DNA from: G965204755 sp965243415
GTDB taxonomy: Bacteria > Acidobacteriota > Vicinamibacteria > Marinacidobacterales > Marinacidobacteraceae
Reading direction: 5' to 3'
Assembly: GCA_965243415.1 (NCBI GenBank)
Contig: OZ251549.1
Location: 2,728,001-2,792,000 of the forward strand
DNA: 64,000 nt
Part shown: piece after piece, positions 51,501 through 59,960 of the stretch
How the letters are laid out: the number at the start of each line of letters is the position of its first letter
Numbering within the stretch: position 1 is the first letter of the stretch
Program-made: the position numbers and the translations under genes
The notes under the pieces: generated by a model
Told to the model about the DNA's origin: nothing
The model's input: only the letters and a program-made list of their open reading frames with translations
Databases searched by the model: none

Positions 51501-52707
51501 CTCCCGGGGTGAGCAGCGGAGCGTCGGGGAAGAGGGCGCCGATCCAGCCGGAACCGGTGTGGAGCAGGGCCCCGAGCGCGAAGCGGACCTCCCAGATGGC
51601 CGCCAGGGTCCGCGCGAGCGGCGGCGCCGAACCCGGCGCCGGCGACCCGGAACCGCGGAGGGCGGAGACGGCGAGGACGGCGCCGGCGAGCAGGGCGAAC
51701 GCCCCGAAGAGGGCGGCGGCGGCGCGGCGCTCGAGTTGCTTCGCCGCCGGCGGCGCCACCGCGGTGTTCGCCGCGCCGAGCAGTTGCCCGTCGTGGGCGC
51801 GGAGAGCGAAGAAGAACCGCTCTGCCTCCGCCGGGCCCTGGCGGAAGGAGTCTCCCCGGCGCTCGAAGAGCCGGGCGAGGGAATCCGGATCCTCGTCCGC
51901 CTGCAGCAACTCCACTTCCATGCTGCGCCCGGCGGCGATCTCGAAGGCCGAGCGCGGTCGGCTGCCGGACGCGGGAGGAGGGGACTCGGCGATCGCGAAC
52001 TCCACGGTGACGAGCCCCAGCCGGTTGCGCAGGCACTCCCCGGCGGCGAGCCAACGCCGGGGGCCCTGTTCGAAGGAGAAGAGGAGCGGAGAGGCCGGAT
52101 CGGGGCAGTCTTCGGAGCGGACGCCGTCGGGGAAGAAGACGCGGAGCGCCGGTTCGAGGTCCGGGTTCGCCCCGGACCAGACCACCGGCCGGAGGTCCCG
52201 GTCGTAGAGGGTGGCGCCGGAGACGCCCAGCGGGCCCGAAGGGAGCGGCAGGGCGCTGAGGGCCCGGTGGGCCTCGCGGTTCAGGCCGCCCGCATCCGAG
52301 CCTTCGACCGCGGCGGCGACCTTCGGCGTGCGGGCGAGGAGCCGGGCCGCGTCGGCGACTTCGCGGGAGCGATCGGAGAGCCAGCGGCCGGCGCGCGCGG
52401 CGGCCGCCGCAGCGGCGCCGGGGCCGGCGACCGGCTGCCGTTCGATCGGCAGGCGGCAGGCGAGCGCGATCGTGGCTGCCGCCGGAAGTGCCCAGGCCGC
52501 GGTGCGGAGACGGGCCCGCGACCCCCGGGGAGTGTTCCGGGCGCGCCACGCGGCCGCCAGGGCGACGGCGGCGGCCGTTCCGGCGAGGATCCAGTGGAGC
52601 GGCGCGGAAGTCCCGAAACGGGTCGAAACCACCCACGCCGCGGCGAAGAAGACCAGGTGCGGCGCGGCGCGCCCCAGAGCCGGGCCGAGATCGCGGGGAC
52701 GGGGCAA
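48580..52707 (-). CDS. Large multi-pass membrane sensor histidine kinase (orphan)
   Basis: About 1375 residues. The first ~1000 hold many hydrophobic segments alternating with extracytoplasmic loops (helices near VFFAAAWVV, AAAALFGAFALLAGAVLA, LLLTSSALLLPAA, VLLLATAFSPQSALIALLPLL). A HAMP-like linker (WFFARRLAAPVRRLSHATSR) leads to the kinase: His1140 in RRVAHDIRNALAPIG, N box VENLLQNAIEAVEEA, G1 ADHGPGVAEEF and G2 RGSGLGLANARRF. Layout resembles NtrY-type kinases. No response regulator is in the window. The TTG at 52707 is the best start (PRPRDLGPALG follows) but is uncertain; the region upstream has no better candidate. Divergent from propeller 8 by 97 bases. Confidence 0.8.
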   Translation of the reverse strand: MPRPRDLGPALGRAAPHLVFFAAAWVVSTRFGTSAPLHWILAGTAAAVALAAAWRARNTPRGSRARLRTAAWALPAAATIALACRLPIERQPVAGPGAAAAAAARAGRWLSDRSREVADAARLLARTPKVAAAVEGSDAGGLNREAHRALSALPLPSGPLGVSGATLYDRDLRPVVWSGANPDLEPALRVFFPDGVRSEDCPDPASPLLFSFEQGPRRWLAAGECLRNRLGLVTVEFAIAESPPPASGSRPRSAFEIAAGRSMEVELLQADEDPDSLARLFERRGDSFRQGPAEAERFFFALRAHDGQLLGAANTAVAPPAAKQLERRAAAALFGAFALLAGAVLAVSALRGSGSPAPGSAPPLARTLAAIWEVRFALGALLHTGSGWIGALFPDAPLLTPGAGAPPLLGLPDTPLDQLLTGLALFLSTRALSPRCSRALPAPGGRGAAALLFVRGAGAGLALLGAAQVVAAAGAAGNLRLAPGWEAGVGTAQIASWTALLLTSSALLLPAAQLLRPGRRALAGAASVLLLATAFSPQSALIALLPLLGAALTVRSPRGRLALRQLRRPLLSQQTGASFVLALSVFAGPVLLLYPALHLQEESARRRYAADLVPGLLATRALSVCYAATEAARDLDAAVPRAGDLRQDTAYRLWRSTGLARTTAASALEVRGPDGAVSRFNVGFPRRAAPPDSAPAPPEWTGLGACPGSGRTPAAASARSAPGPAAGDAEPAPPTRPRDFVLTARRRYPSGRALTLTVAARPDELGLAPRPAGTSDHFRLGGAAIPAVLEGHDFRVETPPRPDRSGPEPGRRRLEGGGGPGGLPAYAVSWRRTGTAGHAAAVAGWVLLAAFLALLTALSARVRLALPGPPGRRRRRSFQMQLTEAFAGAVLIAILGLAVFAERRLSASLETARAEDALARAHTARRVASEWGALDAALPEAEAISGLALTADQVDADAALYAGGRLVAASRPELVHSGLLPPRPPAETAFGAPRPLLLEADAGPLRYRIAWIPVEGSTSAAPAGPTLLAIPLPADETARIVGVRAMQQALLLGSGSLALVFAFLIPWFFARRLAAPVRRLSHATSRIAEGRPDTPVPVHGTVDELRLLAAGVERLARRVPSVQRRMREEATVDLARRVAHDIRNALAPIGLAADFIRQVLRDPRGRNPKEAVEESVGDILGQVSRLRRLSSEFSALGAPLRLREVDLGPLVRTTLAPWRRSATGPGIAFRVDGPAPVRADPEIVARIVENLLQNAIEAVEEARALPGDDGPEDGIEVRVFGPGASGGRSARVRLEVADHGPGVAEEFRERIFDAAFSTRTRGSGLGLANARRFAEAHGGRVSAGPRRDGRRGLLLTVEFPAAAPPGERGKERPDS

Positions 52708-52740
52708 TGGTTCGGGGCGGGCGGTCGGACGCCGCCGGCA

Positions 52741-52780
52741 CCCGGCGGGAGGCGGCGGGAGGCGGCGGGAGGCGGCGGGC
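52741..52780. repeat. 10-bp tandem repeat between histidine kinase and propeller 8
   Basis: Four copies of GGCGGCGGGA (first and last slightly changed) sit in the 97-base divergent intergenic region. A 10-bp period puts each unit on the same DNA face. This could be a regulator-binding array or a simple slippage product. Confidence 0.7.
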
Positions 52781-52804
52781 CCGCTTACAGTACCGACCGC
52801 GCCG

Positions 52805-54478
52805 TTGTTCCGAGCAGTCCTCTCCCGACGCGGCGGGCGTCCGCTTCGGGGGGCGGGGTGGGCGATCCTCGCCTCCATCGTCGCCTCGATCGGCGCCTCG
52901 ATCGGCGCCGGGCCCTCGTTCGCCGGGCAGCCGCCGGCGCCGCCCCGTGGAACGGAGGCGGCGGGCGTGCCGCGGGAGGGGGAAGCAGACCCTCCGACCC
53001 CGGAGGAAGCGACACCCGGGAAAACGGGTACGGAGCCTCCCGATCCCGGAGGGCCGGGAGAGGCCGGGCAGCCGCCCCCGGGCGAGGAGGGTGAGGGGAG
53101 CGGGGAGGCGGAGGCCGCATCGGGCGAAGGGCCGCCCGTGGAGGCGCCGGGCGAGGAGTCGGGGGAGAGAGCCGCGACCGGGGAAGCCGGCGAGGAGCCC
53201 GCCGCGGAAGCCGGAACGGAAGGGGAAGGGGGGGAAGAGGCTGAGGAAGGTGCGGAGGAAGGTGCGGAGGAAGAGGACCTCGGCCCCCGCGTGGCGGGCC
53301 TCGCCGGCGCTCCCGCCGGCATTCTCCCGGGCGAGGAGATGGCCTCCCCGATCCCGGAACCGGGCAGCCCGGTGGTGGGGCTCGTGTTGGAGGAGGAGGG
53401 CTTCATCACCCTGACCGCCGGCGGCCGGGTGGTCGCGTACGGTCCCGACGGAGGCCGCCCGCGCTGGGGCGTCATGGAGCGGCAGACCGCAGCCCTTGGG
53501 CGCTGGCCGGAGGGGATCGCGCTCCTCGACCGCGACGGGGGGGTGGAGATCCGGGCGCCCGGGGACGGCGCCCCCGGGGTCCGGTTCGTCACGGGCGCCG
53601 TGCCGGATCCGCTCCGGCCCCCCCTCCCGGAGGCCGGTCCCGACCCGGGCCGGACCGCCGGGGGAGGAGATCCGGTCCGCGCGGCGGCCGCGGTCGGCGG
53701 ATTCGGCCCGCAGGGCGTGTTCTTCGCCGCGGGGGGGCGGGTCCACGGCTTCTCCGGCCCGCTCGGCGAGCGTCTCTTCGAGACCGACCTGGCCGCGCTG
53801 CCGAACGGGACCGATACGGGGGCGGCCGCCGGCTCTGTCCGCGCCATCGCCCTCGCCGGCGACCCGGGGGAGCCGCGCCGTTTCGCCGCGGTCTCGCTGG
53901 GGCCGGGCGGCCTGGCGCTCCTCGATGCCCGGAGCGGCGCGGTCCGCTGGCGGCGCGACGACCTGGGCGACATCGCCGCCGCGGCCCTGGTGCTCGAAGA
54001 GGAGTCCCTGGTGATCGTCGGAAGCACCGAGGGGGATCTCAGCGTCCTCCGCCTCGAGGACGGGAGCACCCGCTGGCGCCGCCGGCTGTTCGAGGGATTC
54101 CTCCACCCGCCGCTCGCGAGCCGGGGCCGGCTCTACGCCGCCACCGACGCGAACTCCCTCTACGGCTACGACCTCGCCCGGGGCGGGGAGCGATGGCGGG
54201 CGGCGCTCCCCGGACGCCCCGCCGCCTCCCCGCTCCGGGTGGCCGGAGCCCTGTTCGTCGCGATCCGGGACGGACTGCTCGTGGAAGTGACCCCGGCGAC
54301 CGGGTTGCTCCTGGGCCGGGCCCGCGACCTGGGCGCCGAGATCTTCGGCGTGGTGCGGCAGCGCCCGGACGGGCCCGGAGAGACCGGCTGGCGGCAGCGC
54401 CGCGTCTATCTGGGGCTTCGCGACGGACGCCTGCTGGTGCTCCGCCCCCGGGTCTCGCTGGGTTCCGGCCCTTCCTGA
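52805..54478 (+). CDS. PQQ-like beta-propeller protein with acidic linker (propeller 8)
   Basis: A 557-residue exported protein. After a basic start the signal core (AGWAILASIVASIGASIGAG) is built from 12-bp repeats. Residues ~45-165 are an extremely Glu/Gly/Pro-rich linker (EEAEEGAEEGAEEE), then a propeller of about six short blades begins (PVVGLVLEEEGFITLTAGGRVVAYG) and ends GLRDGRLLVLRP. It lacks the WPQFRG opening of the other seven, so it belongs to a different subgroup. The TTG at 52805 is the likeliest start but weakly supported. Divergent from the histidine kinase gene; 80 bases before guaA. A cell-surface spacer-propeller is plausible. Confidence 0.75.
   Translation: MFRAVLSRRGGRPLRGAGWAILASIVASIGASIGAGPSFAGQPPAPPRGTEAAGVPREGEADPPTPEEATPGKTGTEPPDPGGPGEAGQPPPGEEGEGSGEAEAASGEGPPVEAPGEESGERAATGEAGEEPAAEAGTEGEGGEEAEEGAEEGAEEEDLGPRVAGLAGAPAGILPGEEMASPIPEPGSPVVGLVLEEEGFITLTAGGRVVAYGPDGGRPRWGVMERQTAALGRWPEGIALLDRDGGVEIRAPGDGAPGVRFVTGAVPDPLRPPLPEAGPDPGRTAGGGDPVRAAAAVGGFGPQGVFFAAGGRVHGFSGPLGERLFETDLAALPNGTDTGAAAGSVRAIALAGDPGEPRRFAAVSLGPGGLALLDARSGAVRWRRDDLGDIAAAALVLEEESLVIVGSTEGDLSVLRLEDGSTRWRRRLFEGFLHPPLASRGRLYAATDANSLYGYDLARGGERWRAALPGRPAASPLRVAGALFVAIRDGLLVEVTPATGLLLGRARDLGAEIFGVVRQRPDGPGETGWRQRRVYLGLRDGRLLVLRPRVSLGSGPS
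52871..52906. repeat. Three 12-bp units in the signal peptide of propeller 8
   Basis: GCCTC(C/G)ATCG(T/G)C units at 52871, 52883 and 52895 encode Ala-Ser-Ile-(Val/Gly) three times and make up the signal-peptide core, exactly as 12-bp units do in propeller 3. Confidence 0.85.
53243..53276. repeat. 12-bp units in the acidic linker of propeller 8
   Basis: GAGGAAGGTGCG occurs twice with a partial third copy, encoding Glu-Glu-Gly-Ala repeats. Confidence 0.8.
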
Positions 54479-54558
54479 ACGACCGGTCGGGCGCGCCGGG
54501 ACCGGGCCCGGGCGGGCCGGTCCCGGAGGCGGGTTCGGGCGGTACCATTCCGGGGCGG

Positions 54559-56133
54559 ATGCGGGCCACGGAAGTCGGGGCGGAATCCATCCTGGTCCTC
54601 GACTTCGGCTCGCAGTACACGCAACTCATCGCCCGCCGGCTGCGGGAACTCGGGGCCTACTGCGAGATCTGGCCCTGCACCGCGAAGGGCGCGGAGATCC
54701 GGCGGCGGCGCCCCCGGGGCGTCGTGCTCTCGGGAGGGCCGGAGAGCGTGTACGCGCCGGGCGCCCCCGTCGCCCCGGAGGAGGTGTTCTCGCTGGGGGT
54801 CCCGGTGCTCGGCGTCTGCTACGGGATGCAGTGGATGGCCCGGGAGTGCGGCGGCGTCGTCCGGCCGGCGGAGCGCCGTTCGTACGGGCCGGCCACTCTT
54901 TCGCTTCCCGATCCCACCCTCCCGGGAGCGGCGCCGGGGGCTCTCTTCGCGGACCTCCCGGCGTCGTTCCGCGTCTGGGCGAGCCACGGCGATCGGGTCG
55001 AGGCGCTGCCCGACGGCTTCCGCCGCACCGGGAGCACCGAGGCCGCGGCCATCGCGGCCTTCGAGAGCCCGGCGCGGGGCCTCTACGCCCTGCAGTTCCA
55101 CCCCGAAGTGGTCCACACGGAACACGGCGCAACCATATTGCGCAACTTTGCGTACGCGGTCTGCGGCCTGTCGGGGGGTTGGTCGCCCCGGTCGCACGCC
55201 GAACGGGCGGTGGCGGCCATCCGCGAAGAGGTCGGGGAGAAGCGGGTCGTGTGCGGGGTTTCGGGCGGCGTGGACTCGACGGTCACCGCGATCCTGGTCC
55301 ACCGCGCCGTGGGGGAGCGCCTCCGCTGCGTCTTCGTGGACAACGGCGTATTGCGCAAGAATGAGGCGCAACTCGTCGAAGGGGAACTGAAACGGGGTCT
55401 CGGCCTCCCGCTGGAAGTGGTGGACGCCTCGGAGCGGTTCCTGGAGCGACTCGCCGGGGTCCGCAGTCCCGAGCGCAAGCGCAAGGTCATCGGGAGGGAG
55501 TTCATCCGGGTCTTCGAGGAGCGGGCGCGGGAGATTCCGGACGCCGGGTTCCTGGCCCAGGGCACCCTCTACCCGGATGTGATCGAGAGCGTTTCCGTCA
55601 AGGGCCCCTCGGCGGTGATCAAGAGCCACCACAATGTGGGCGGGCTGCCGAAGCGGATGCGCCTCCGCCTGGTCGAGCCGCTCCGGGAACTGTTCAAGGA
55701 CGAGGTGCGGGCCCTCGGACGGGAACTCGGCGCGCCGGAGGAGTTGCTCTCCCGCCACCCGTTCCCGGGGCCGGGGCTGGCGGTGCGGATGCTCGGCCCG
55801 GTGGAACGGGGCGGCCTCGAAGCGCTGCGCGAGGCGGACGCGATCCTGGAAGAGGAACTCCGCGCCGCCGACTGCTACGACCGGGTCTGGCAGGCGTTCG
55901 CCGTACTCCTGCCGATCCGTACCGTGGGAGTCATGGGGGACGCGCGCACCTACGAACGGGTGGTGGCGCTGCGGGTGGTCGAGAGCGCCGACGGGATGAC
56001 CGCCGACTGGGCGGCGCTCCCGCCGGACCTGCTGGCGCGGGTGTCGAACCGGATCACCGGCGAGGTGCGCGGCGTGAACCGGGTGGTGCTCGACCTCACC
56101 TCGAAGCCCCCGGGAACGATCGAGTGGGAGTGA
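54559..56133 (+). CDS. guaA: GMP synthase (glutamine-hydrolysing)
   Basis: A 524-residue GMP synthase, the usual length. The class I glutamine amidotransferase domain has Cys87 (GVCYGMQ), His181 and Glu183 (QFHPEVVH); the ATP-pyrophosphatase domain has the P-loop SGGVDS (235-240); the C-terminal dimerisation domain ends TSKPPGTIEWE as in the family. It aminates XMP to GMP. The ATG at 54559 precedes ESILVLDFGSQYTQLIARR, the standard beginning. dnaE starts four bases after the stop, suggesting one transcript. Confidence 0.98.
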   Translation: MRATEVGAESILVLDFGSQYTQLIARRLRELGAYCEIWPCTAKGAEIRRRRPRGVVLSGGPESVYAPGAPVAPEEVFSLGVPVLGVCYGMQWMARECGGVVRPAERRSYGPATLSLPDPTLPGAAPGALFADLPASFRVWASHGDRVEALPDGFRRTGSTEAAAIAAFESPARGLYALQFHPEVVHTEHGATILRNFAYAVCGLSGGWSPRSHAERAVAAIREEVGEKRVVCGVSGGVDSTVTAILVHRAVGERLRCVFVDNGVLRKNEAQLVEGELKRGLGLPLEVVDASERFLERLAGVRSPERKRKVIGREFIRVFEERAREIPDAGFLAQGTLYPDVIESVSVKGPSAVIKSHHNVGGLPKRMRLRLVEPLRELFKDEVRALGRELGAPEELLSRHPFPGPGLAVRMLGPVERGGLEALREADAILEEELRAADCYDRVWQAFAVLLPIRTVGVMGDARTYERVVALRVVESADGMTADWAALPPDLLARVSNRITGEVRGVNRVVLDLTSKPPGTIEWE

Positions 56134-56137
56134 CCCG

Positions 56138-59100
56138 GTGAGTTCCGGCGGGAGGCCGTTCGTCCATCTCCACACCCACACCGAGTACTCCCTGCTCGAC
56201 GGCATGAGCCGGATCCCCCGGCTGGCGGAACTCGCCGCCGGGGACCGGATGCCGGCGGTGGCCATCACCGACCACGGCCACCTGATGGGGGCGCTCAAGA
56301 TGCATCGGGCCGCCCGGCAGGCCGGCGTCAAGCCGATCCTCGGCTGCGAGGCCTATGTGGCTCCGGGGAGCCGCCACGACAAGAACCCCGACTCCGAGAA
56401 CCAGCACCTGGTGCTGCTGGCCAGGAACGAGACCGGGTACCGGAACCTGATGCGGCTGACCTCCATCGCCCACTACGAGGGCTACCACTACAAGCCGCGG
56501 ATGGACCTGGAGCTCCTCGAGCGGCACCACGAGGGACTGATCGCGCTCTCGGCCTGTCCCAAGGGGATCGTGCCCCGGGAGATCGTGGAGGGGGGGGACC
56601 CGCTCCGGGTCGCCGGGGAGTACCGGGAGATCTTCGGCCCGGGCAACTACTACCTGGAGGTGATGGACCACTCCTCGCCGGCGGCCCTCGGGGAGGGCGC
56701 GGAGCGGCTGGGCCGGCTGGAGCGGCAGATCCGGGAAGGGGCGATCGCCCTGTCGAAGCGGACCGGGATCCCGCTGGTGGGGACGAACGACTCGCACTAC
56801 GCCGAGAAGGACGACGCCGCCGCCCACGACCTGCGCCTCTGCATCAGCACGAACACCCCGTATTCCCGCGAGAAACGGCTGAGATTCGACACCGAGGAGT
56901 TCTTCTTCAAGGACTCGGCGGAGATGGGGGAGGTGTTCGCGGACTGCCCCGAGGCCTACCGCAACACCCTGGAGATCGCGGAGAAGATCGAGGACTTCGA
57001 GGTCCTGCGCCAGGAGAGCCTGTTGCCGGAGTTCGAGGCCCCCGGCGGCGCCACCATCGACGAGCACTTCGAGCAGAGCGTCCGGGCCGGGCTGGAGCGG
57101 CGCCTCTCGTCTTCTTCGCCGCACGGCGAACGCCCGCCGCGCTCCGACTACGAGGACCGGATCGCACTGGAACTGGGAGTGATCCGGACCACCGGCTACT
57201 CCGCCTACTTCCTCATCGTGCAGGATTTCGTGAAGTTCGCCCGGGACTGCCACATCCCGGTGGGGCCGGGGCGGGGGTCCGCCGCGGGGAGCCTGGTGGC
57301 CTACGCGCTCGGCATCACCGGCATCGATCCGCTCGCCCACGGGCTGCTGTTCGAGCGGTTCCTGAACCCGGACCGGGTGAGTCCCCCGGACATCGATGTG
57401 GACTTCTGCGAAATCCGGCGCGACGAGGTCCTCGACTATGTGTCGGAGACCTACGGCAGCGACCGGGTGGCGCAGATCATGACCCTCGGGACCATGCAGG
57501 CGAAGTTGGTGGTCCGGGACCTGGGGCGGATGCTGGAGTTGCCGCCGGCGGAGGCGGACCGGCTCGCGAAACTGATCCCCGACGCGGTGGGTCTCGAGGA
57601 GGCGATCGCCGCCGAACCGCGGCTCCGGGAGGCGGCGGAGCGCGACCCGACCGTCGCCCGGATCTTCAGCGCGGCGCGCCGGCTGGAGGGGCTGCCGAAG
57701 AGCATCGGCACCCACGCCGCCGGCGTGGTGGTGGCGCCCCGGCCGCTCGAGGAGGTGCTGCCGCTCTACCGGGATGTGGAGCCCTCCGCCGGCGCCCGCT
57801 CCCGCGCCGACGGGGAGGTCGCGGTCCGCCGCCGGACGCAGTTCGACATGACCGACTGCGAGGCGGTCGGACTCTTCAAGATGGACTTCCTCGGCCTGCG
57901 CGCCCTGACCCACATCGAAGACTGCGCCCGGCGGATCGAGGAAGACCGGACCCTGGACCTGACCCCGGAGCAGCGGGAGGGTGTCCGGGCCATCCGCGCC
58001 GGGGACTTCGAGAAGGTGGCGCCGAACCCGGAGGCGTTCGCCCTGTTCGGGCGCGCCGACACCGACGGCATCTTCCAGTTCGAGAGCGCCGGGATGCGGC
58101 GGCTGCTCGCGAGTTACCGACCGGAGACGCTGGACGACCTGGCGGCCCTGAACGCGCTCTACCGGCCCGGTCCGCTCGAGAGCGGGATGACCCGGGACTT
58201 CGTGGAAGCGAAGAAGAAGGGCGGGGACTCGACGAAGTTGGATCCCCGGGTGCGGCGGCTCTTCACCGGGACGCGGGGGCTCCTCGTGTACCAGGAGCAG
58301 GTGATGCTGGCGGCGCGGGAACTCGCCGGCTATTCGCTGGGGCAGGCGGACCTGCTGCGCAAGGCGATGGGGAAGAAGGATCCGCAGGTCATGGCGGAGC
58401 AGGAGAAGACCTTCGTCGAGGGCGCGGTGGAGCGCGGGCTGCCCCGGGACCTGGCCCAGGACACCTTCGCGCAGATCGAGAAGTTCGCCGGGTACGGCTT
58501 CAACCGCGCCCACGCGGTCGGCTACGCGCTGGTGGCCTATGTGGCCGGCTGGCTGAAGGCGCTCTTCCCCCGCCACTTCCTCGCCTCGCTGCTCACCGCG
58601 CAGGAGCGTTCCGCGGACAAGGACGAGCGGATCGCCCGGATCCGCGCGAGCGCGGCGGCGGCGGGGATCGAGATCCGGCCCCCCGATGTGCGCCGCAGCG
58701 GCGCCGAGTTCCGGGTCGAGGGGGACGCGGTGCGGTACGGACTCGCCGCCCTGAAGCAGGTCGGGGAGGGGGCGGCGCGGGCGGTGGTGGCCGCCCGGGA
58801 GCGCCTCGGCGGCTTCGCTTCGCTCGCCCAACTGCTCCGGGAAGTGGACCTCCGGGTCGTCAACAAGGGAGTGCTCGAGTCGTTCGCCGGATCCGGCGCC
58901 CTGGACTTCCTCGAGGCCTCGCGGTCGCAGGTCCGGGAGGCGATCCCGGCGGCGATGAAGACCGCGCAGTGGGCGCGCGCCTGCCGGGACGGGGGAGCGC
59001 AGCCGCTCTTCGGGAAGCGGGACGAGACGCCGCGGGACGCCTTCCCGGCGGTGGCCGCCTGGAGCGAGCCGGAGCGGTTGCGCCGGGAGCGGGAGGCTTT

Positions 59101-59749
59101 CGGCTTCTACTGGGAGGGCCATCCGGCCCGGGAATACCGGGAAGTCCTCGGCGCCTCCGTCTCCGGGCCGCTGGGCGGGGTGTCCCCGAACGGGGAGGAG
59201 GTGCGGCTCGTCGGCGAGGTGGGCAAACTGCGGAAACGCAACACCCGGGACGGGCGGGCGATGGCCAACTTCGAGATCCGGGACGAGACCGGCGCGGTCG
59301 AAGTCGTCGTCTTCCCCGGCGAGTGGGAGGGTTGCCCCAGTCTGGAGGACGAGCCGGTGGTGGCGGTGCGGGGGCGGGTGCGGGCGACCCGGGGGGGCGC
59401 CGGGCGGGACGGGGCAGGGCGGGCCGAGGGCACGGAAGAGCGTCCGGAGCTGACCGCGACCGAGGTCCTGCGGGGGGTGGACGCCTTCTTCTCCACCGTC
59501 CACCGGGTGGATCTCACGGTCGCGGATCCCGGCGGCGTCCGGGAGGCGCTCGGCGCCCTGCTCGACCGCCACGCCGGGAACGCCGAAGTGCGCCTCCGCT
59601 TCCCGGAGGCCCGGGTGACGCTCCGGGTCGGCGCCCGCGTCCGGCCCAGTCCGGACTTCGCCCGGGCCGTCTTCGACCTGCTCGGCCCGGGGGCGCTCCT
59701 GCTGAATCGAGCCCCGCTGCCTTCGTTCGCGCTGGCCCCCGCCTCCTGA
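56138..59749 (+). CDS. dnaE: DNA polymerase III alpha subunit
   Basis: A 1203-residue DnaE. The N-terminal PHP domain begins FVHLHTHTEYSLLDGMSR with metal-binding His residues retained. Catalytic Asp420 and Asp422 (PDIDVDF) and Asp583 (KMDFLGL) are present, as are GRGSAAGSLVAYALGI and GYGFNRAHAVGYA. A C-terminal OB domain (EVGKLRKRNTRDGRAMANFEI) follows, with a disordered linker near residue 1090. This is the main replicative polymerase. Gene starts with GTG four bases after guaA. Confidence 0.98.
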   Translation: MSSGGRPFVHLHTHTEYSLLDGMSRIPRLAELAAGDRMPAVAITDHGHLMGALKMHRAARQAGVKPILGCEAYVAPGSRHDKNPDSENQHLVLLARNETGYRNLMRLTSIAHYEGYHYKPRMDLELLERHHEGLIALSACPKGIVPREIVEGGDPLRVAGEYREIFGPGNYYLEVMDHSSPAALGEGAERLGRLERQIREGAIALSKRTGIPLVGTNDSHYAEKDDAAAHDLRLCISTNTPYSREKRLRFDTEEFFFKDSAEMGEVFADCPEAYRNTLEIAEKIEDFEVLRQESLLPEFEAPGGATIDEHFEQSVRAGLERRLSSSSPHGERPPRSDYEDRIALELGVIRTTGYSAYFLIVQDFVKFARDCHIPVGPGRGSAAGSLVAYALGITGIDPLAHGLLFERFLNPDRVSPPDIDVDFCEIRRDEVLDYVSETYGSDRVAQIMTLGTMQAKLVVRDLGRMLELPPAEADRLAKLIPDAVGLEEAIAAEPRLREAAERDPTVARIFSAARRLEGLPKSIGTHAAGVVVAPRPLEEVLPLYRDVEPSAGARSRADGEVAVRRRTQFDMTDCEAVGLFKMDFLGLRALTHIEDCARRIEEDRTLDLTPEQREGVRAIRAGDFEKVAPNPEAFALFGRADTDGIFQFESAGMRRLLASYRPETLDDLAALNALYRPGPLESGMTRDFVEAKKKGGDSTKLDPRVRRLFTGTRGLLVYQEQVMLAARELAGYSLGQADLLRKAMGKKDPQVMAEQEKTFVEGAVERGLPRDLAQDTFAQIEKFAGYGFNRAHAVGYALVAYVAGWLKALFPRHFLASLLTAQERSADKDERIARIRASAAAAGIEIRPPDVRRSGAEFRVEGDAVRYGLAALKQVGEGAARAVVAARERLGGFASLAQLLREVDLRVVNKGVLESFAGSGALDFLEASRSQVREAIPAAMKTAQWARACRDGGAQPLFGKRDETPRDAFPAVAAWSEPERLRREREAFGFYWEGHPAREYREVLGASVSGPLGGVSPNGEEVRLVGEVGKLRKRNTRDGRAMANFEIRDETGAVEVVVFPGEWEGCPSLEDEPVVAVRGRVRATRGGAGRDGAGRAEGTEERPELTATEVLRGVDAFFSTVHRVDLTVADPGGVREALGALLDRHAGNAEVRLRFPEARVTLRVGARVRPSPDFARAVFDLLGPGALLLNRAPLPSFALAPAS

Positions 59750-59960
59750 GTCCGAGTCGGGGCGTCCTTCGGGCGCGCCGGAACCCGGGCCGGACGAGGG
59801 CCCGGCTCCGGGTTCGCGCGAGTCCGACGGGGCTCCGTTCGCACGGATCCCGGTACCGATCCCCCTCCTGAATTCCCGTTCCCGCTTCCGGGACGGACCG
59901 GGGGCGGACTGGTACGGGGATTGCTATCCGCCGCCGCCGCTCCCCGCTAGACTGCAGCCC

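Noticed and set aside
52708..54106. N-terminal extension of the histidine kinase (or of the lipoprotein frame) to about 54.1 kb
   Set aside because: The extra residues are antisense to propeller 8 and low-complexity; the kinase starts best at 52707.
1424..54478. Calling the propellers PQQ-dependent alcohol dehydrogenases
   Set aside because: They have blade repeats but I see no haem c site and could not identify the paired Cys and acidic metal-site pattern of true quinoprotein dehydrogenases; only a PQQ-like propeller call is supported.
54479..54558. Purine or other riboswitch before guaA
   Set aside because: The 80-base gap has no conserved aptamer core and is too short and GC-simple; only a TACCAT -10-like hexamer was seen.
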